Shown piece by piece: positions 1-7,927 of a stretch of 64,000 nucleotides of DNA. This DNA comes from Neptuniibacter sp. 1_MG-2023 (GTDB lineage: Bacteria > Pseudomonadota > Gammaproteobacteria > Pseudomonadales > Balneatricaceae). Positions within the stretch are counted from its first letter, which is position 1. Every line of letters begins with the position of its first letter. The DNA is taken from assembly GCF_030547185.1 (NCBI RefSeq), contig NZ_JAUOQR010000004.1, positions 124,001 to 188,000 of the forward strand, read 5' to 3'. Made by a program: the position numbers and the translations under genes. The notes beneath the pieces were generated by a model that was given only the letters and a program-made list of their open reading frames with translations, searched no databases and was not told where the DNA came from.

Positions 1-204
1 ATAATCATTATCAATAGCTGTAAAGGAAAGTGCAGACGATTGAAGATTGGTTTCGGATGATAGAATTAAATGGGATAGGGGGGATGTGGAAGGAATGCTG
101 GATAGCTGGAAAACGATAATGAATAAAAATAACAATAGTCCCCGCACACCATAGGTGAGGTTTCTTTTATGATGGCATATAGAAAATCTAGCTATCTTAT
201 TCAT
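1..204 (-). CDS. Truncated protein with N-terminal membrane segment (5' end only)
   Basis: An open frame runs from an ATG at 204 leftwards off the window edge without a stop (68 codons seen). The N-terminus has basic residues (HHKRN near residues 11-15) followed by a hydrophobic stretch at about residues 22-33, which resembles a signal anchor or signal peptide. What follows is Ser/Thr-rich and not recognisable. It is divergent from the TRAP operon, so it could be a membrane sensor for that transporter, but nothing in the visible part proves this. The ribosome site is weak. It could also be a chance open frame. Confidence 0.45.
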   Translation of the reverse strand, partial: MNKIARFSICHHKRNLTYGVRGLLLFLFIIVFQLSSIPSTSPLSHLILSSETNLQSSALSFTAIDNDY

Positions 205-523
205 AAACCTAGTCTAGACTAACTTGATATTAATAAGCTAAAAAAATATTCCATCTCAATAAAATAGTTCAGGTACTACGTAATACTACGTAGGATAACT
301 AAGTATTCATAGCTAATCGCTTGCGCAGTAATCCTAATGGGAGAGTGGACTCTTCTATGTAATACTGTTTAGGCTGAATCATCGATTCTTAGCCGATTGA
401 TTCTTAGCAGATTGTGCTATTTGTGGTCGTAGTGGTGTTGGGCAGGAGATCCTCTTACCATTACGACCAATCTTTTTGACGGTTTTTCAAACGCAGTTAT
501 ATAGCTAGAGGGCGATAATAAAA
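205..523 (+). promoter_or_regulatory. Structured leader/regulatory region ahead of the TRAP operon
   Basis: This 319-bp gap separates the divergent truncated gene from the first TRAP binding protein. It holds a pair of direct repeats tactacgta at 274-282 and 284-292, ten bases apart (one helical turn). A 15-base tandem repeat starts with gattcttagc at 384 and again at 399. A 13-bp inverted repeat (424-436 with 457-469) is followed by a T-run at 473-477, which looks like a terminator or attenuator. A -35/-10-like pair (ttgacg 476, tatata 498) lies so near the gene that its transcript would lose most of the ribosome site. The real promoter is therefore probably further upstream. Confidence 0.45.
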
Positions 524-1600
524 ATGTTCAAAATGACTTATAAAAAAACCTTGATCACTGCAGCAGCGTGTACAGCTGTATTGGCCATGCCTGCAATGGC
601 GGCTGATAAAGTTTACAAGTTGAAACTTGCCGAAACTTGGCCAACGAATTTCCCAATATTTGGCGATGCGCCAAAGAATATGGCTGATTTAGCAAATAAG
701 ATGTCTAACGGCCGCTTACAAATTACTATTGATTCTAAGAATAAGCATAAAGCGCCTTTCGGTGTTTTTGACATGGTACGTTCTGGACAGTATGACATGG
801 GTCACTCCGCGTCTTATTACTGGAAAGGTAAAGTGCCAAATACCCTTTACTTTACTACTATGCCTTTTGGTATGACTGCGCCTGAACAGTACGGCTGGTT
901 CTATCATGGTGGTGGTCAGGAACTAATGGATGAGGTTTATGGTAAATATAACCTTATGTCCTTCCCTGGTGGTAACACCGGTAACCAGATGGGCGGTTGG
1001 TTCCAGAAAGAGATTAATTCATTAGAAGACCTACAAGGTCTGAAAATGCGTATCCCAGGTTTCGCAGGTGAAGTACTAGCTAAGCTAGGCGCAAAACCTA
1101 CGAATATTCCACCAGGTGAGTTATATACAGCGCTTGAACGCCGTACAATTGACGCGCTTGAGTGGGTAGGCCCATCACTTGATCTACGTATGGGTTTCCA
1201 CAAAATTGCACCGTTCTATTATACGGGTTGGCATGAACCTGCTACAGAGTTGCAGTTCCTTATCAACAAAAAAGCATACGCAAGGTTACCAGCTGATCTA
1301 CAACAGATCCTGAAAACGGCTATGCGTACTGCAGCGTATGATATGTACATTCAGTCTTACCATGCATCTGCAGAGAACTGGGCTAGCATGAAATCTGAGT
1401 TCCCAAATATTCAGGTTAAAACTTTCCCGCCAGAAGTTATCGCAGCAATGCGTAAAGCAAATGATGAATTGCTTGCAGAGAAAGCAGCGGCTGATCCATT
1501 AGCTAAGAAAATCTTAGAATCACAGTCTTCATACATGGCTAAAGCCCGTGTGTGGACTAATATCTCTGATAAAGCTTACTTGAACAGTTTGTCTGACTAA
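524..1600 (+). CDS. TRAP transporter solute-binding protein, TakP-like
   Basis: This is the periplasmic receptor of a tripartite (TRAP) importer. It has a cleavable signal peptide ending AMA-A at about residue 26. The mature protein shows the DctP-family core, including RIPGFAGEV, a GELYTALERRTIDALEWVGP segment and YYTGWHEP. These resemble the TakP clade that binds 2-oxo monocarboxylates in other bacteria, so the substrate class is an inference. The ATG at 524 is preferred over the in-frame ATG at 533 because the agaggg ribosome site at 507-512 is well spaced for it. It is followed by a hairpin and then the two permease genes. A close paralogue lies at 3826. Confidence 0.9.
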   Translation: MFKMTYKKTLITAAACTAVLAMPAMAADKVYKLKLAETWPTNFPIFGDAPKNMADLANKMSNGRLQITIDSKNKHKAPFGVFDMVRSGQYDMGHSASYYWKGKVPNTLYFTTMPFGMTAPEQYGWFYHGGGQELMDEVYGKYNLMSFPGGNTGNQMGGWFQKEINSLEDLQGLKMRIPGFAGEVLAKLGAKPTNIPPGELYTALERRTIDALEWVGPSLDLRMGFHKIAPFYYTGWHEPATELQFLINKKAYARLPADLQQILKTAMRTAAYDMYIQSYHASAENWASMKSEFPNIQVKTFPPEVIAAMRKANDELLAEKAAADPLAKKILESQSSYMAKARVWTNISDKAYLNSLSD

Positions 1601-1610
1601 GCGTATCTCT

Positions 1611-1641
1611 AATAAGGCCTGTTGAAGGGGCAGGTCTTATT
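1611..1641 (+). terminator. Intercistronic hairpin after the TRAP binding protein
   Basis: An 11-bp stem with one G-U pair (1611-1621 with 1631-1641) and a 9-base loop lies just after the binding-protein stop codon. There is no real T-run. It is best read as a partial terminator or 3'-stabilising structure that keeps the binding protein in excess over the permease. Confidence 0.5.
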
Positions 1642-1772
1642 TAATTACGTTGTTCCACAGGGTGACTAATTATTTAGTTACCCTTTATTATCTAAAGTTA
1701 AAGAACCTCCGTTGGTATTTTGAGTGTTGTCCCTATTCAGGGTGCCATTATCTATTTTTTCTTGGAGCTAGC

Positions 1773-2309
1773 ATGTTTCTATTGAGACTGGAGCAGGTGA
1801 TCAACAGCTTTTCAGAGCTGATGGGTAAGATCTCTGCAGTCCTATTTGTGTTAATGCTATTCAATGTCTTTATCGATGTTGTTATGCGCTATGTTTTTAA
1901 TGATGTTTCTATAGGGATGCAGGAGATGGAGTGGCACCTTTACGCTGCTGTCTTTCTTTTAGGCGTACCTTATACATTAAAGGCCGGCGGACATGTACGT
2001 GTGGATCTTATTTATGAAGGCCTCAGTGCAAAGACTAAAGCTATAATTGACATGTTAGGTTGCTTGATACTGTTATTTCCTTTCTGCGCGTTAGTGGGCT
2101 GGTATGGTGTTGATTTTGCGCGTGAGGCATTTGAGCTGGGCGAGACATCGGGTGATCCTGGTGGCCTACCTTATCGCTGGCTTATTAAATCTGTAATTCC
2201 TTTTGCTTTCTTCGCTATGTTAATTAGCGGTGTGGGTCTATTCCTTAAATCTTTAAACGTTTACCTAGGTAATAGCCAGGCAGACGATTATCAACCCCCA
2301 CAACATTAA
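1773..2309 (+). CDS. TRAP transporter small permease subunit (DctQ family)
   Basis: This is the small membrane subunit of the TRAP importer, of about 178 residues with four predicted hydrophobic segments. It contains the DctQ-like VIDVVMRYVFN and GGHVRVDL motifs near TM2-3. The frame opens earlier, but the ATG at 1773 is chosen because tggagc lies just upstream and the N-terminus then begins a few residues before the first helix. The longer version would add a 41-residue Cys-rich leader unlike the family. It is followed 12 bp later by the large permease. It should act with the DctM protein and one or both binding proteins in the inner membrane. Confidence 0.88.
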   Translation: MFLLRLEQVINSFSELMGKISAVLFVLMLFNVFIDVVMRYVFNDVSIGMQEMEWHLYAAVFLLGVPYTLKAGGHVRVDLIYEGLSAKTKAIIDMLGCLILLFPFCALVGWYGVDFAREAFELGETSGDPGGLPYRWLIKSVIPFAFFAMLISGVGLFLKSLNVYLGNSQADDYQPPQH

Positions 2310-2321
2310 GAGGCCTTAGTA

Positions 2322-3611
2322 ATGATTGGTATTGTCATGTTCGCGGTGGCGCTGCTTATGCTGCTTGTCGGCTTCCCAGTTGCTTTTACTTTTGGTGGCG
2401 TTGCTTTGCTTTTCGGTGTCTTTGCCGAAGGCGCAGAAATGTTCGCTTTTATGCCATTCCGTATTCAGAGCATTATGGAAAATACGGTATTGATGGCGGT
2501 TCCTCTGTTTATTTTTATGGGGATTGTTTTACAAAAAACTCAATTGGCTGAGCAGTTGCTTGAGTCGATGGGTAAGCTTTTTGGTGGGGTGCGCGGCGGC
2601 TTAGCGATCTCTACTGTATTAGTCGGTGCGCTTTTAGCCGCATCTACAGGTGTTGTAGGTGCATCGGTTGTGGCGATGGGGTTGATCTCCTTGCCTGTTA
2701 TGCTGAAGTATAAATACGACAAATCTCTAGCCTGCGGAACTATTTGTGCGTCAGGTACTTTAGGTCAGATTATTCCACCGTCGATCATTCTAATTATCTT
2801 AGGTGACGTACTTGGTATTCCTGTTGGTGATCTATTTAAAGCCGCAGTGGGGCCTGGTCTAATGTTGATCGGTATCTACGTTGTTTATATCTTGATTTAT
2901 AGTTATTTGAAGCCAGAAGCTGCTCCAGCTCTGCCTTTAGATGATGATGTGAAGAACAAACGCGAGCAATATACTAAAGCGTTGATCGCTATTATTCCGC
3001 CGCTAGCATTAATTTTGATCGTTCTTGGCTCTATCTTTGCTGGTATTGCTACACCAACAGAATCTTCTGCACTAGGTGGTGTTGGTGCGATTGTTCTGGC
3101 TGCACTTTACCGTCAGTTTAGCTGGAAAATGGTTTTAGACTCAGCTAAAGAAACCGTTAAAGTGACGGCGATGGTGTTTGCTATATTATTGGGCGCTACC
3201 GCGTTCTCTATGGCATTTACCTATACAGGCGGTGATTACATTGTAGAAGAGATCTTATCTGATCTGCCGGGTGGTGCGACAGGCTTCTTGATTCTATCTA
3301 TGCTGGCTATTTTGGTATTAGGTTTCTTTATCGACTTTGTAGAGATCAGTTTTATTATTGTACCAATTCTTGCGCCTGTGGCGGATGCTTTTGGTATAGC
3401 GCCGGTTTGGTTTGCGATTTTGATTGCGATGAACCTACAGACTAGTTTCTTAACGCCTCCATTTGGATTTAGTCTATTTTATCTTAAAGGGGTTGCACCG
3501 CCGCAAGTCACTACAATAGATATTTACCGAGGTGTGATGCCGTTTATCATAATGCAGGTAGCTGTTGTTGTTTCAATACTTCTATTCCCTGCTTTCTACG
3601 GGCTTTCCTAA
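2322..3611 (+). CDS. TRAP transporter large permease subunit (DctM family)
   Basis: This is the sodium-coupled transport subunit, at 429 residues the usual DctM length. Hydrophobic helices run throughout the protein. Recognisable family segments include MAVPLFIFMGIVL, GAL-AASTGVVGASVVAMGLIS, ICASGTLGQIIPPS and a C-terminal half with NLQTSFLTPPFGFSLFY. The gene follows the small subunit at 12 bp in the same operon and is followed by an intrinsic terminator at 3710. Its partner binding proteins suggest import of small organic (2-oxo) acids, which is an inference from the receptor. Confidence 0.93.
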   Translation: MIGIVMFAVALLMLLVGFPVAFTFGGVALLFGVFAEGAEMFAFMPFRIQSIMENTVLMAVPLFIFMGIVLQKTQLAEQLLESMGKLFGGVRGGLAISTVLVGALLAASTGVVGASVVAMGLISLPVMLKYKYDKSLACGTICASGTLGQIIPPSIILIILGDVLGIPVGDLFKAAVGPGLMLIGIYVVYILIYSYLKPEAAPALPLDDDVKNKREQYTKALIAIIPPLALILIVLGSIFAGIATPTESSALGGVGAIVLAALYRQFSWKMVLDSAKETVKVTAMVFAILLGATAFSMAFTYTGGDYIVEEILSDLPGGATGFLILSMLAILVLGFFIDFVEISFIIVPILAPVADAFGIAPVWFAILIAMNLQTSFLTPPFGFSLFYLKGVAPPQVTTIDIYRGVMPFIIMQVAVVVSILLFPAFYGLS

Positions 3612-3709
3612 AGATAGCTGGTGTATTGGCGGTTGTATTGCTATGGGCTAGTAATAGCCCATTTTATAATCCATTCCCATGTTCAGCTCTGTTATATGAG
3701 CTGATTAAT

Positions 3710-3735
3710 TGCCTCGTTTTACGGGGCATTTTTTT
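3710..3735 (+). terminator. Intrinsic terminator after the TRAP permease
   Basis: A 7-bp stem (tgcctcg 3710-3716 with cggggca 3722-3728) has a 5-base loop and is followed by seven T. A second hairpin (cagctc/gagctg, about 3684-3703) precedes it. It separates the permease from the second binding protein, so that gene should have its own promoter. Confidence 0.8.
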
Positions 3736-3750
3736 ATCTAATTTTTGTGT

Positions 3751-3779
3751 TTGATTTGAGAGGTAGGGCTTAGCATATT
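3751..3779 (+). promoter_or_regulatory. Candidate sigma-70 promoter for the second TRAP binding protein
   Basis: A ttgatt box at 3751-3756 and a catatt box at 3774-3779 are separated by 17 bp, after the terminator and about 45 bp before the gene. The -10 box overlaps a short inverted repeat (gcata/tatgc, 3773-3786) that could be an operator. Confidence 0.35.
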
Positions 3780-3825
3780 ACTATGCAGGCTTTAATCACT
3801 TAATGATGCTTAGGAATATAGGTAG

Positions 3826-4896
3826 ATGTGGGTAGAGAGAATAAAGAACGGTATTGTACTGTGCTGTTGTTTCCTGATTACTACGCTGGTGCACGCAGAA
3901 GATAAAGTTTATCGTTTAAAGTTGGCCGAAACATGGGGCACGAATACCCCTATATTAAGTGAAACTTCCCGCCACATGGTGCAATTGGCTGAGGTTATGT
4001 CCAATGGCCGGCTGAAGATAAGAATTGATTCCAGTAATAAACATAAAGCCCCCTTTGGTGTATTCGATATGGTCCGAGCGGGTCAGTATGATATTGGCCA
4101 TACGGCTTCATATTATTGGAAAGGTAAGGTGCCTAATACCCTTTATTTTACAACTATGCCTTTTGGAATGACTGCACCTGAACAGTATGCTTGGTTCTAC
4201 TTTGACGAGGGCCAATCGTTAATGAACGAGGTTTATGCGCCCTTTGGGATGTACTCTTTTCCTGGTGGGAACACGGGAGTACAGATGGGTGGCTGGTTCC
4301 AGAAAGAGATTAATTCGCTTGAAGATGTACAGGGGCTAAAAATACGTATTCCGGGTTTTGCCGGAGAGATCTGGGCCAAGTTAGGTGCTAAGCCGGTCAA
4401 TATTGCGCCTGGTGATTTATATACCTCATTAGAGCGACGTACAATTGATGCTGTTGAGTGGGTTGGACCGTCGCTTGATCTGAGAATGGGGTTCCATAAA
4501 ATTGCGCCTTTCTATTATACAGGTTGGCATGAGCCTGCGAGTGAGTTGCAGTTCTTAGTCAATCAAAAGTCATTCTCTCGATTGCCTAAGGATCTCCAGC
4601 AGATATTAAAAACTGCGATGCGCTTGGCTGCTTATGATATGTATATTAATACTCAGCATGAATCGGCAGCTAACTGGTCAAGTATGAAAAGTGAGTACCC
4701 GGATATTCAGATTAAGTCGTTTCCTACGGACGTTATTAAGGCGATGCAAAAAGAGAATAATGAACTGTTAGCTGAGCATGCAGGAAAGGATCCGTTAGCG
4801 AAACGTATTCAGGACTCTCAAGCAGCCTATATGGCTAAAGCACGGGCATGGACTGAAATATCGGATAAGGCTTATTTAAATAGTTTATCTAATTAG
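3826..4896 (+). CDS. Second TRAP solute-binding protein, paralogue of the first
   Basis: This 356-residue TRAP receptor is clearly homologous over its whole mature length to the protein at 524; most blocks, such as the KHKAPFGVFDMVR region and the C-terminal WTxISDKAYLNSLS ending, are identical or nearly so. The signal peptide differs completely (hydrophobic core with CCC, cleavage near VHA-E). No second permease follows, so both receptors probably share the DctQ/DctM pair upstream. Differences around residues 122-135 and 172-182 may alter ligand range. The gene lies behind its own terminator and candidate promoter, which suggests separate regulation. Confidence 0.9.
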   Translation: MWVERIKNGIVLCCCFLITTLVHAEDKVYRLKLAETWGTNTPILSETSRHMVQLAEVMSNGRLKIRIDSSNKHKAPFGVFDMVRAGQYDIGHTASYYWKGKVPNTLYFTTMPFGMTAPEQYAWFYFDEGQSLMNEVYAPFGMYSFPGGNTGVQMGGWFQKEINSLEDVQGLKIRIPGFAGEIWAKLGAKPVNIAPGDLYTSLERRTIDAVEWVGPSLDLRMGFHKIAPFYYTGWHEPASELQFLVNQKSFSRLPKDLQQILKTAMRLAAYDMYINTQHESAANWSSMKSEYPDIQIKSFPTDVIKAMQKENNELLAEHAGKDPLAKRIQDSQAAYMAKARAWTEISDKAYLNSLSN

Positions 4897-5555
4897 TAGT
4901 TTTCCGGTTAATTCACAATCAATTGAAGCTGGAATAAGTTGAAGGCTCTAGCTCTTTAAGCTTGTTTTGGCTTCTTTTTTGGGCTTTGTATGTCTTATAT
5001 AAAGCTACTGTTCTTTCTTGTCTCTCCCCTTAGCTTCTTTCTGATCGTCTTAAGATTACCTATATCTCATATATGGAAATCAATGGGTTATAGGATTTTT
5101 TTCCATATTTGTACCTGATCCTTTAAGAGATCTAGGTTGGTTTTTCTCACTCAAATTTGAGAAAAGCTGTTTTATCAAAGCTAGCTGTAAGTCGAATAAA
5201 AAAATGGCTAGATTTTTAAAAAAGGAATTTTTCCTATAACACCCAATTTATTTATGAATATATGATCGGACACATAAATTTTTAGATGGTGCGGGGAAGG
5301 TAAGAGCTATAGGTAGCAGTAGGTGTGCATAGCTATCAACTCAGTTTTGATAAATTACTTTTTCACAAAGGCTTGGGAATATTTCCCGAGCCGATTGGGA
5401 GAAAAGAATATTCGAAAGTTTGTAAGGCTTCTTCCTAAATACAATGTTTTTACTTAGCGCTCATCTTTACTATGAAAAATCATAAAAAGCCAGATGTATA
5501 AGCCCGTTCTTTGTAGGCGTACAGAATTTAAAAAAATAAAGGTTGGAGCTGTGCT
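4897..5555. other. 659-bp intergenic region before the pseudopilin locus
   Basis: No convincing gene was found. The AT-rich stretch contains a 12-bp perfect palindrome (5150-5161, ctcaaatttgag) nested in a larger inverted repeat (5143-5164). It also holds a near-perfect hairpin gcttgggaa/ttcccgagc at 5371-5391 with a 3-base loop. These could be operators or parts of a long 5' leader. A T-rich stretch around 4970-4980 may end the upstream gene. Confidence 0.4.
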
Positions 5556-5735
5556 GTGCAAGCTGATCATAAAACCGCTGAGTTGGCTAAAAAGAAGTTA
5601 CTTGAGCTATTCGATGATGTGTTAAGTCACGATGGCTTTGGCGAAATACGTGTTGAAACGAAAATTCTTAAACGTCAGCAAAAAGAAGTTATTTTGCATT
5701 GTGGTAAGCAATACCGCTTTGTTGTTGATGTGTAA
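5556..5735 (+). CDS. Small hypothetical protein, 59 residues, ahead of pseudopilins
   Basis: A GTG start at 5556 with a ggag ribosome site seven bases upstream opens a 59-residue frame that ends at TAA 5735. The protein is charged and looks folded: an N-terminal helix rich in Ala/Lys/Leu, then alternating residues ending in ILHCGKQYRFVVDV. No signal peptide or membrane segment is visible. I do not recognise the family. It sits about 110 bp before the first pseudopilin in the same direction, so it may be co-transcribed or act as a local regulator. The strong ribosome site and protein-like composition are the evidence that it is real. Confidence 0.6.
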   Translation: MQADHKTAELAKKKLLELFDDVLSHDGFGEIRVETKILKRQQKEVILHCGKQYRFVVDV

Positions 5736-5844
5736 AAAATAGATATGAGATAAGAGTGCAATGAGGGTTTGCATCTTCTAAAAATAAAAATAGAAATCCA
5801 AAAGTCTGTACGAGACAGATGCGGTAAATGTATTGAGAAAAAAG

Positions 5845-6912
5845 ATGAATACTAAAAAAATAAAAAATACGATAGCTAAATTTAAGAAAGCTGACTTATC
5901 CCAAGTTAAAGACGCAGATTTGCGTAGTAAGGGTGAAAAATTACAAGCGAAGCAGGGCGGTTTTACCTTGCTTGAGCTTTTGGTCGTAGTGGCAATCTTG
6001 GCCATTATCGCCGGTGCAGTTATCTCCTCTCTTGATGGTAAAGAGGAAGGCGCTGCCCAAGCAACTGCTGTTCATACCATGGCAACTTTAGAGAGTGGTA
6101 TGAAGGTATTCAAAACTACCGAGAAACGTTTGCTACCGGATGAGCTGGAGTCACTGATCTGTATTGATAATATGGCAGTGGATGCTGATGGCTTAAGTGC
6201 AACGCTGGGTGCAGGAACCGCGACGGGTGCAATTCTTCTTAGTAACAGTGGTGATAACTCAAATGTGTCCCGTGTAAACGGTGGTCTTACCGGTGACATT
6301 GCAGATAAGTTAGAAGTTATTGGTGTCGATGTGGCTGATCCTGTCTGGGATAATATGGCTGATGCTGGCCTTACCGGCCTGCGTTACGCGACGCTGGCTG
6401 TTTGTGATGGCGTTGTTACAGCTGGTGCCATTGCAACCGGTGTTGATGATGTTGCGCTAGTTGATATTACTAAACCCAATCTTATTTTTCGTGACCCTTT
6501 GATTGATGGAACGGAATGGGAATACGGAGCGGGTGCTTTAGTTGATTTTAATAACGCAGCTTCTGGAGCAGTTGCTCCTATCGCATTTTTTGATGAGCCT
6601 GCAGAGATTGGTGGTGATGAGGGTGACGTCGTTGCTGTCTTTGGTATCGGTCCAGATTCTAGCCTGATTAATAACATCATAGGTCGTGCACCAAGTGACG
6701 GTAATGTTGGTCCAGATAAGTATGGGCACTTCTCTATAGCAGTTAAAGTCGCAGAGTGTACTGCTGGTACAGCAGAGTTTGGGGATACTGATTGTGATGC
6801 ATCTGACGAATGGACTGTAGATGAGTCAGCTGAAATTCTAGCAGTGCTGGATGCTGGCGGCGATGCTTACGATGACGAAATTGCCGAAGCAAAAGGTAAT
6901 GAAGAAGAGTAA
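5845..6912 (+). CDS. Type II/IV pseudopilin, probably the major subunit
   Basis: The protein has the class-III prepilin signature: a basic leader, then G/FTLLELL followed by a hydrophobic helix. The Glu at +5 is present. The leader is unusually long, 39 residues from the ATG at 5845 (43 from a TTG at 5833, which is less likely). The mature part of about 316 residues is very acidic and rich in Asp, Gly and Ala, with two Cys pairs and an Asp/Glu-rich tail. This suggests metal binding or an extracellular fold adapted to salt. A strong terminator follows immediately, as expected for the most highly expressed subunit. The cognate prepilin peptidase is not in this window. Confidence 0.82.
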   Translation: MNTKKIKNTIAKFKKADLSQVKDADLRSKGEKLQAKQGGFTLLELLVVVAILAIIAGAVISSLDGKEEGAAQATAVHTMATLESGMKVFKTTEKRLLPDELESLICIDNMAVDADGLSATLGAGTATGAILLSNSGDNSNVSRVNGGLTGDIADKLEVIGVDVADPVWDNMADAGLTGLRYATLAVCDGVVTAGAIATGVDDVALVDITKPNLIFRDPLIDGTEWEYGAGALVDFNNAASGAVAPIAFFDEPAEIGGDEGDVVAVFGIGPDSSLINNIIGRAPSDGNVGPDKYGHFSIAVKVAECTAGTAEFGDTDCDASDEWTVDESAEILAVLDAGGDAYDDEIAEAKGNEEE

Positions 6913-6926
6913 TCACTCCTGATGTT

Positions 6927-6956
6927 GGCAGGGGGGGGAGCCCTCCTGCCTTTTTT
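6927..6956 (+). terminator. Strong intrinsic terminator after the first pseudopilin
   Basis: A GC-rich stem (ggcagg at 6927-6932 with cctgcc at 6945-6950, extended inwards by G-C pairs) is followed by six T. It lies between the first pseudopilin and the rest of the locus and should lower expression of the downstream genes relative to it. Confidence 0.8.
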
Positions 6957-7069
6957 CTTATTTAATTGGGTAGCTAGGTTACTTAGATATTGATTAAAAA
7001 ATTAACAGAAAAACTGACTAGTTAGCTCTAGTCATCATTATAAAAACAATAAAAATGATGTGGTAGTAA

Positions 7070-7927
7070 ATGTATTTTGTAGACAGATGTACAAGCTGTG
7101 GTGTATCAGACCGTTTTTCTAAAAGTGTCAAGGACGATGCTTTTAGGAAAGCGGTTTTCCGTTATCAGTCGGGTTTTACCTTATTAGAGATGTTAGTTGT
7201 TGCGGCGCTGCTGTTAGTCATCGCCGGTGGTGTTGTCACGTCGTTTCGTGATGTGGGCTCTGATGCCACAGAGCAAGCGGCACGTTACCAGATGCAACAA
7301 CTGGGTGACGCTATTGATGCTTACTATACCGATACCGATTTTATCCCTTCCCGTGACACCCCTGCTGACCTTTCTTTCCTTTTTATTAAGCCAGCCTCAG
7401 CCGCAGACTGGAGTATTGATTATCGCCGCGGTTGGCGCGGACCTTATTTAAGTGGCCATAAATATCTTTATGTAGATATAGGTGATGATTTGGCGGCCAA
7501 TGGAACCAGCGTCGATGATAGCAGCAGTGCAGGTGAACCTAACCTAATTGCTTCAGGTGGTGACGTCATCGAGTCGGTTATTGCTATTGCGGACCCGTTT
7601 GATCATTACCCAGTAGATAATGGTGTTAGTCGCAGCCGTGATGGATGTTATACATCAGACTGTCTATTTGAATGGCGTAAAATTGAGGATGATGATAGTT
7701 CTCGGCTAGATCGCTTTGGCCGACCTTATCTGGCTATAGACCTTGAGCTTTTACAGGACAATACCATTAAACCAGGAGCTGCTCGTTTGGTGAGTTTGGG
7801 TTCTAATGGTGTGTATGAGCCCAACAGCTGTGATTACGCTGAAACAGATGACGAGGAAGACGATTATTGCAGTAAAGATCTACTATGTAGCAGTAGCGGG
7901 GATGATATTGTCTTATGTCTACGTTAA
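7070..7927 (+). CDS. Pseudopilin, second of three
   Basis: The protein has 285 residues with a 35-residue leader that contains CTSCG, then G/FTLLEMLVVAALLLVIAGG, the prepilin peptidase site and transmembrane helix with Glu at +5. The globular part is acidic, with several Ser/Asp clusters and four Cys in the C-terminal half that could form disulfides. It resembles GspG/GspH-type subunits only in the N-terminus. It overlaps the next pseudopilin gene by 13 bp, so the two are translated from one message. It probably acts as a minor or tip subunit of the assembled pseudopilus. Confidence 0.78.
   Translation: MYFVDRCTSCGVSDRFSKSVKDDAFRKAVFRYQSGFTLLEMLVVAALLLVIAGGVVTSFRDVGSDATEQAARYQMQQLGDAIDAYYTDTDFIPSRDTPADLSFLFIKPASAADWSIDYRRGWRGPYLSGHKYLYVDIGDDLAANGTSVDDSSSAGEPNLIASGGDVIESVIAIADPFDHYPVDNGVSRSRDGCYTSDCLFEWRKIEDDDSSRLDRFGRPYLAIDLELLQDNTIKPGAARLVSLGSNGVYEPNSCDYAETDDEEDDYCSKDLLCSSSGDDIVLCLR

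Noticed and set aside
1-15. Fur-box-like sequence at the very start of the window
   Set aside because: It lies inside the truncated minus-strand frame (codons for AIDNDY) and lacks a promoter context; the match is explained by coding bias.
476-503. A -35/-10 pair just upstream of the first TRAP gene
   Set aside because: The implied start would leave out most of the ribosome binding site at 507-512, so it is not taken as the main promoter.
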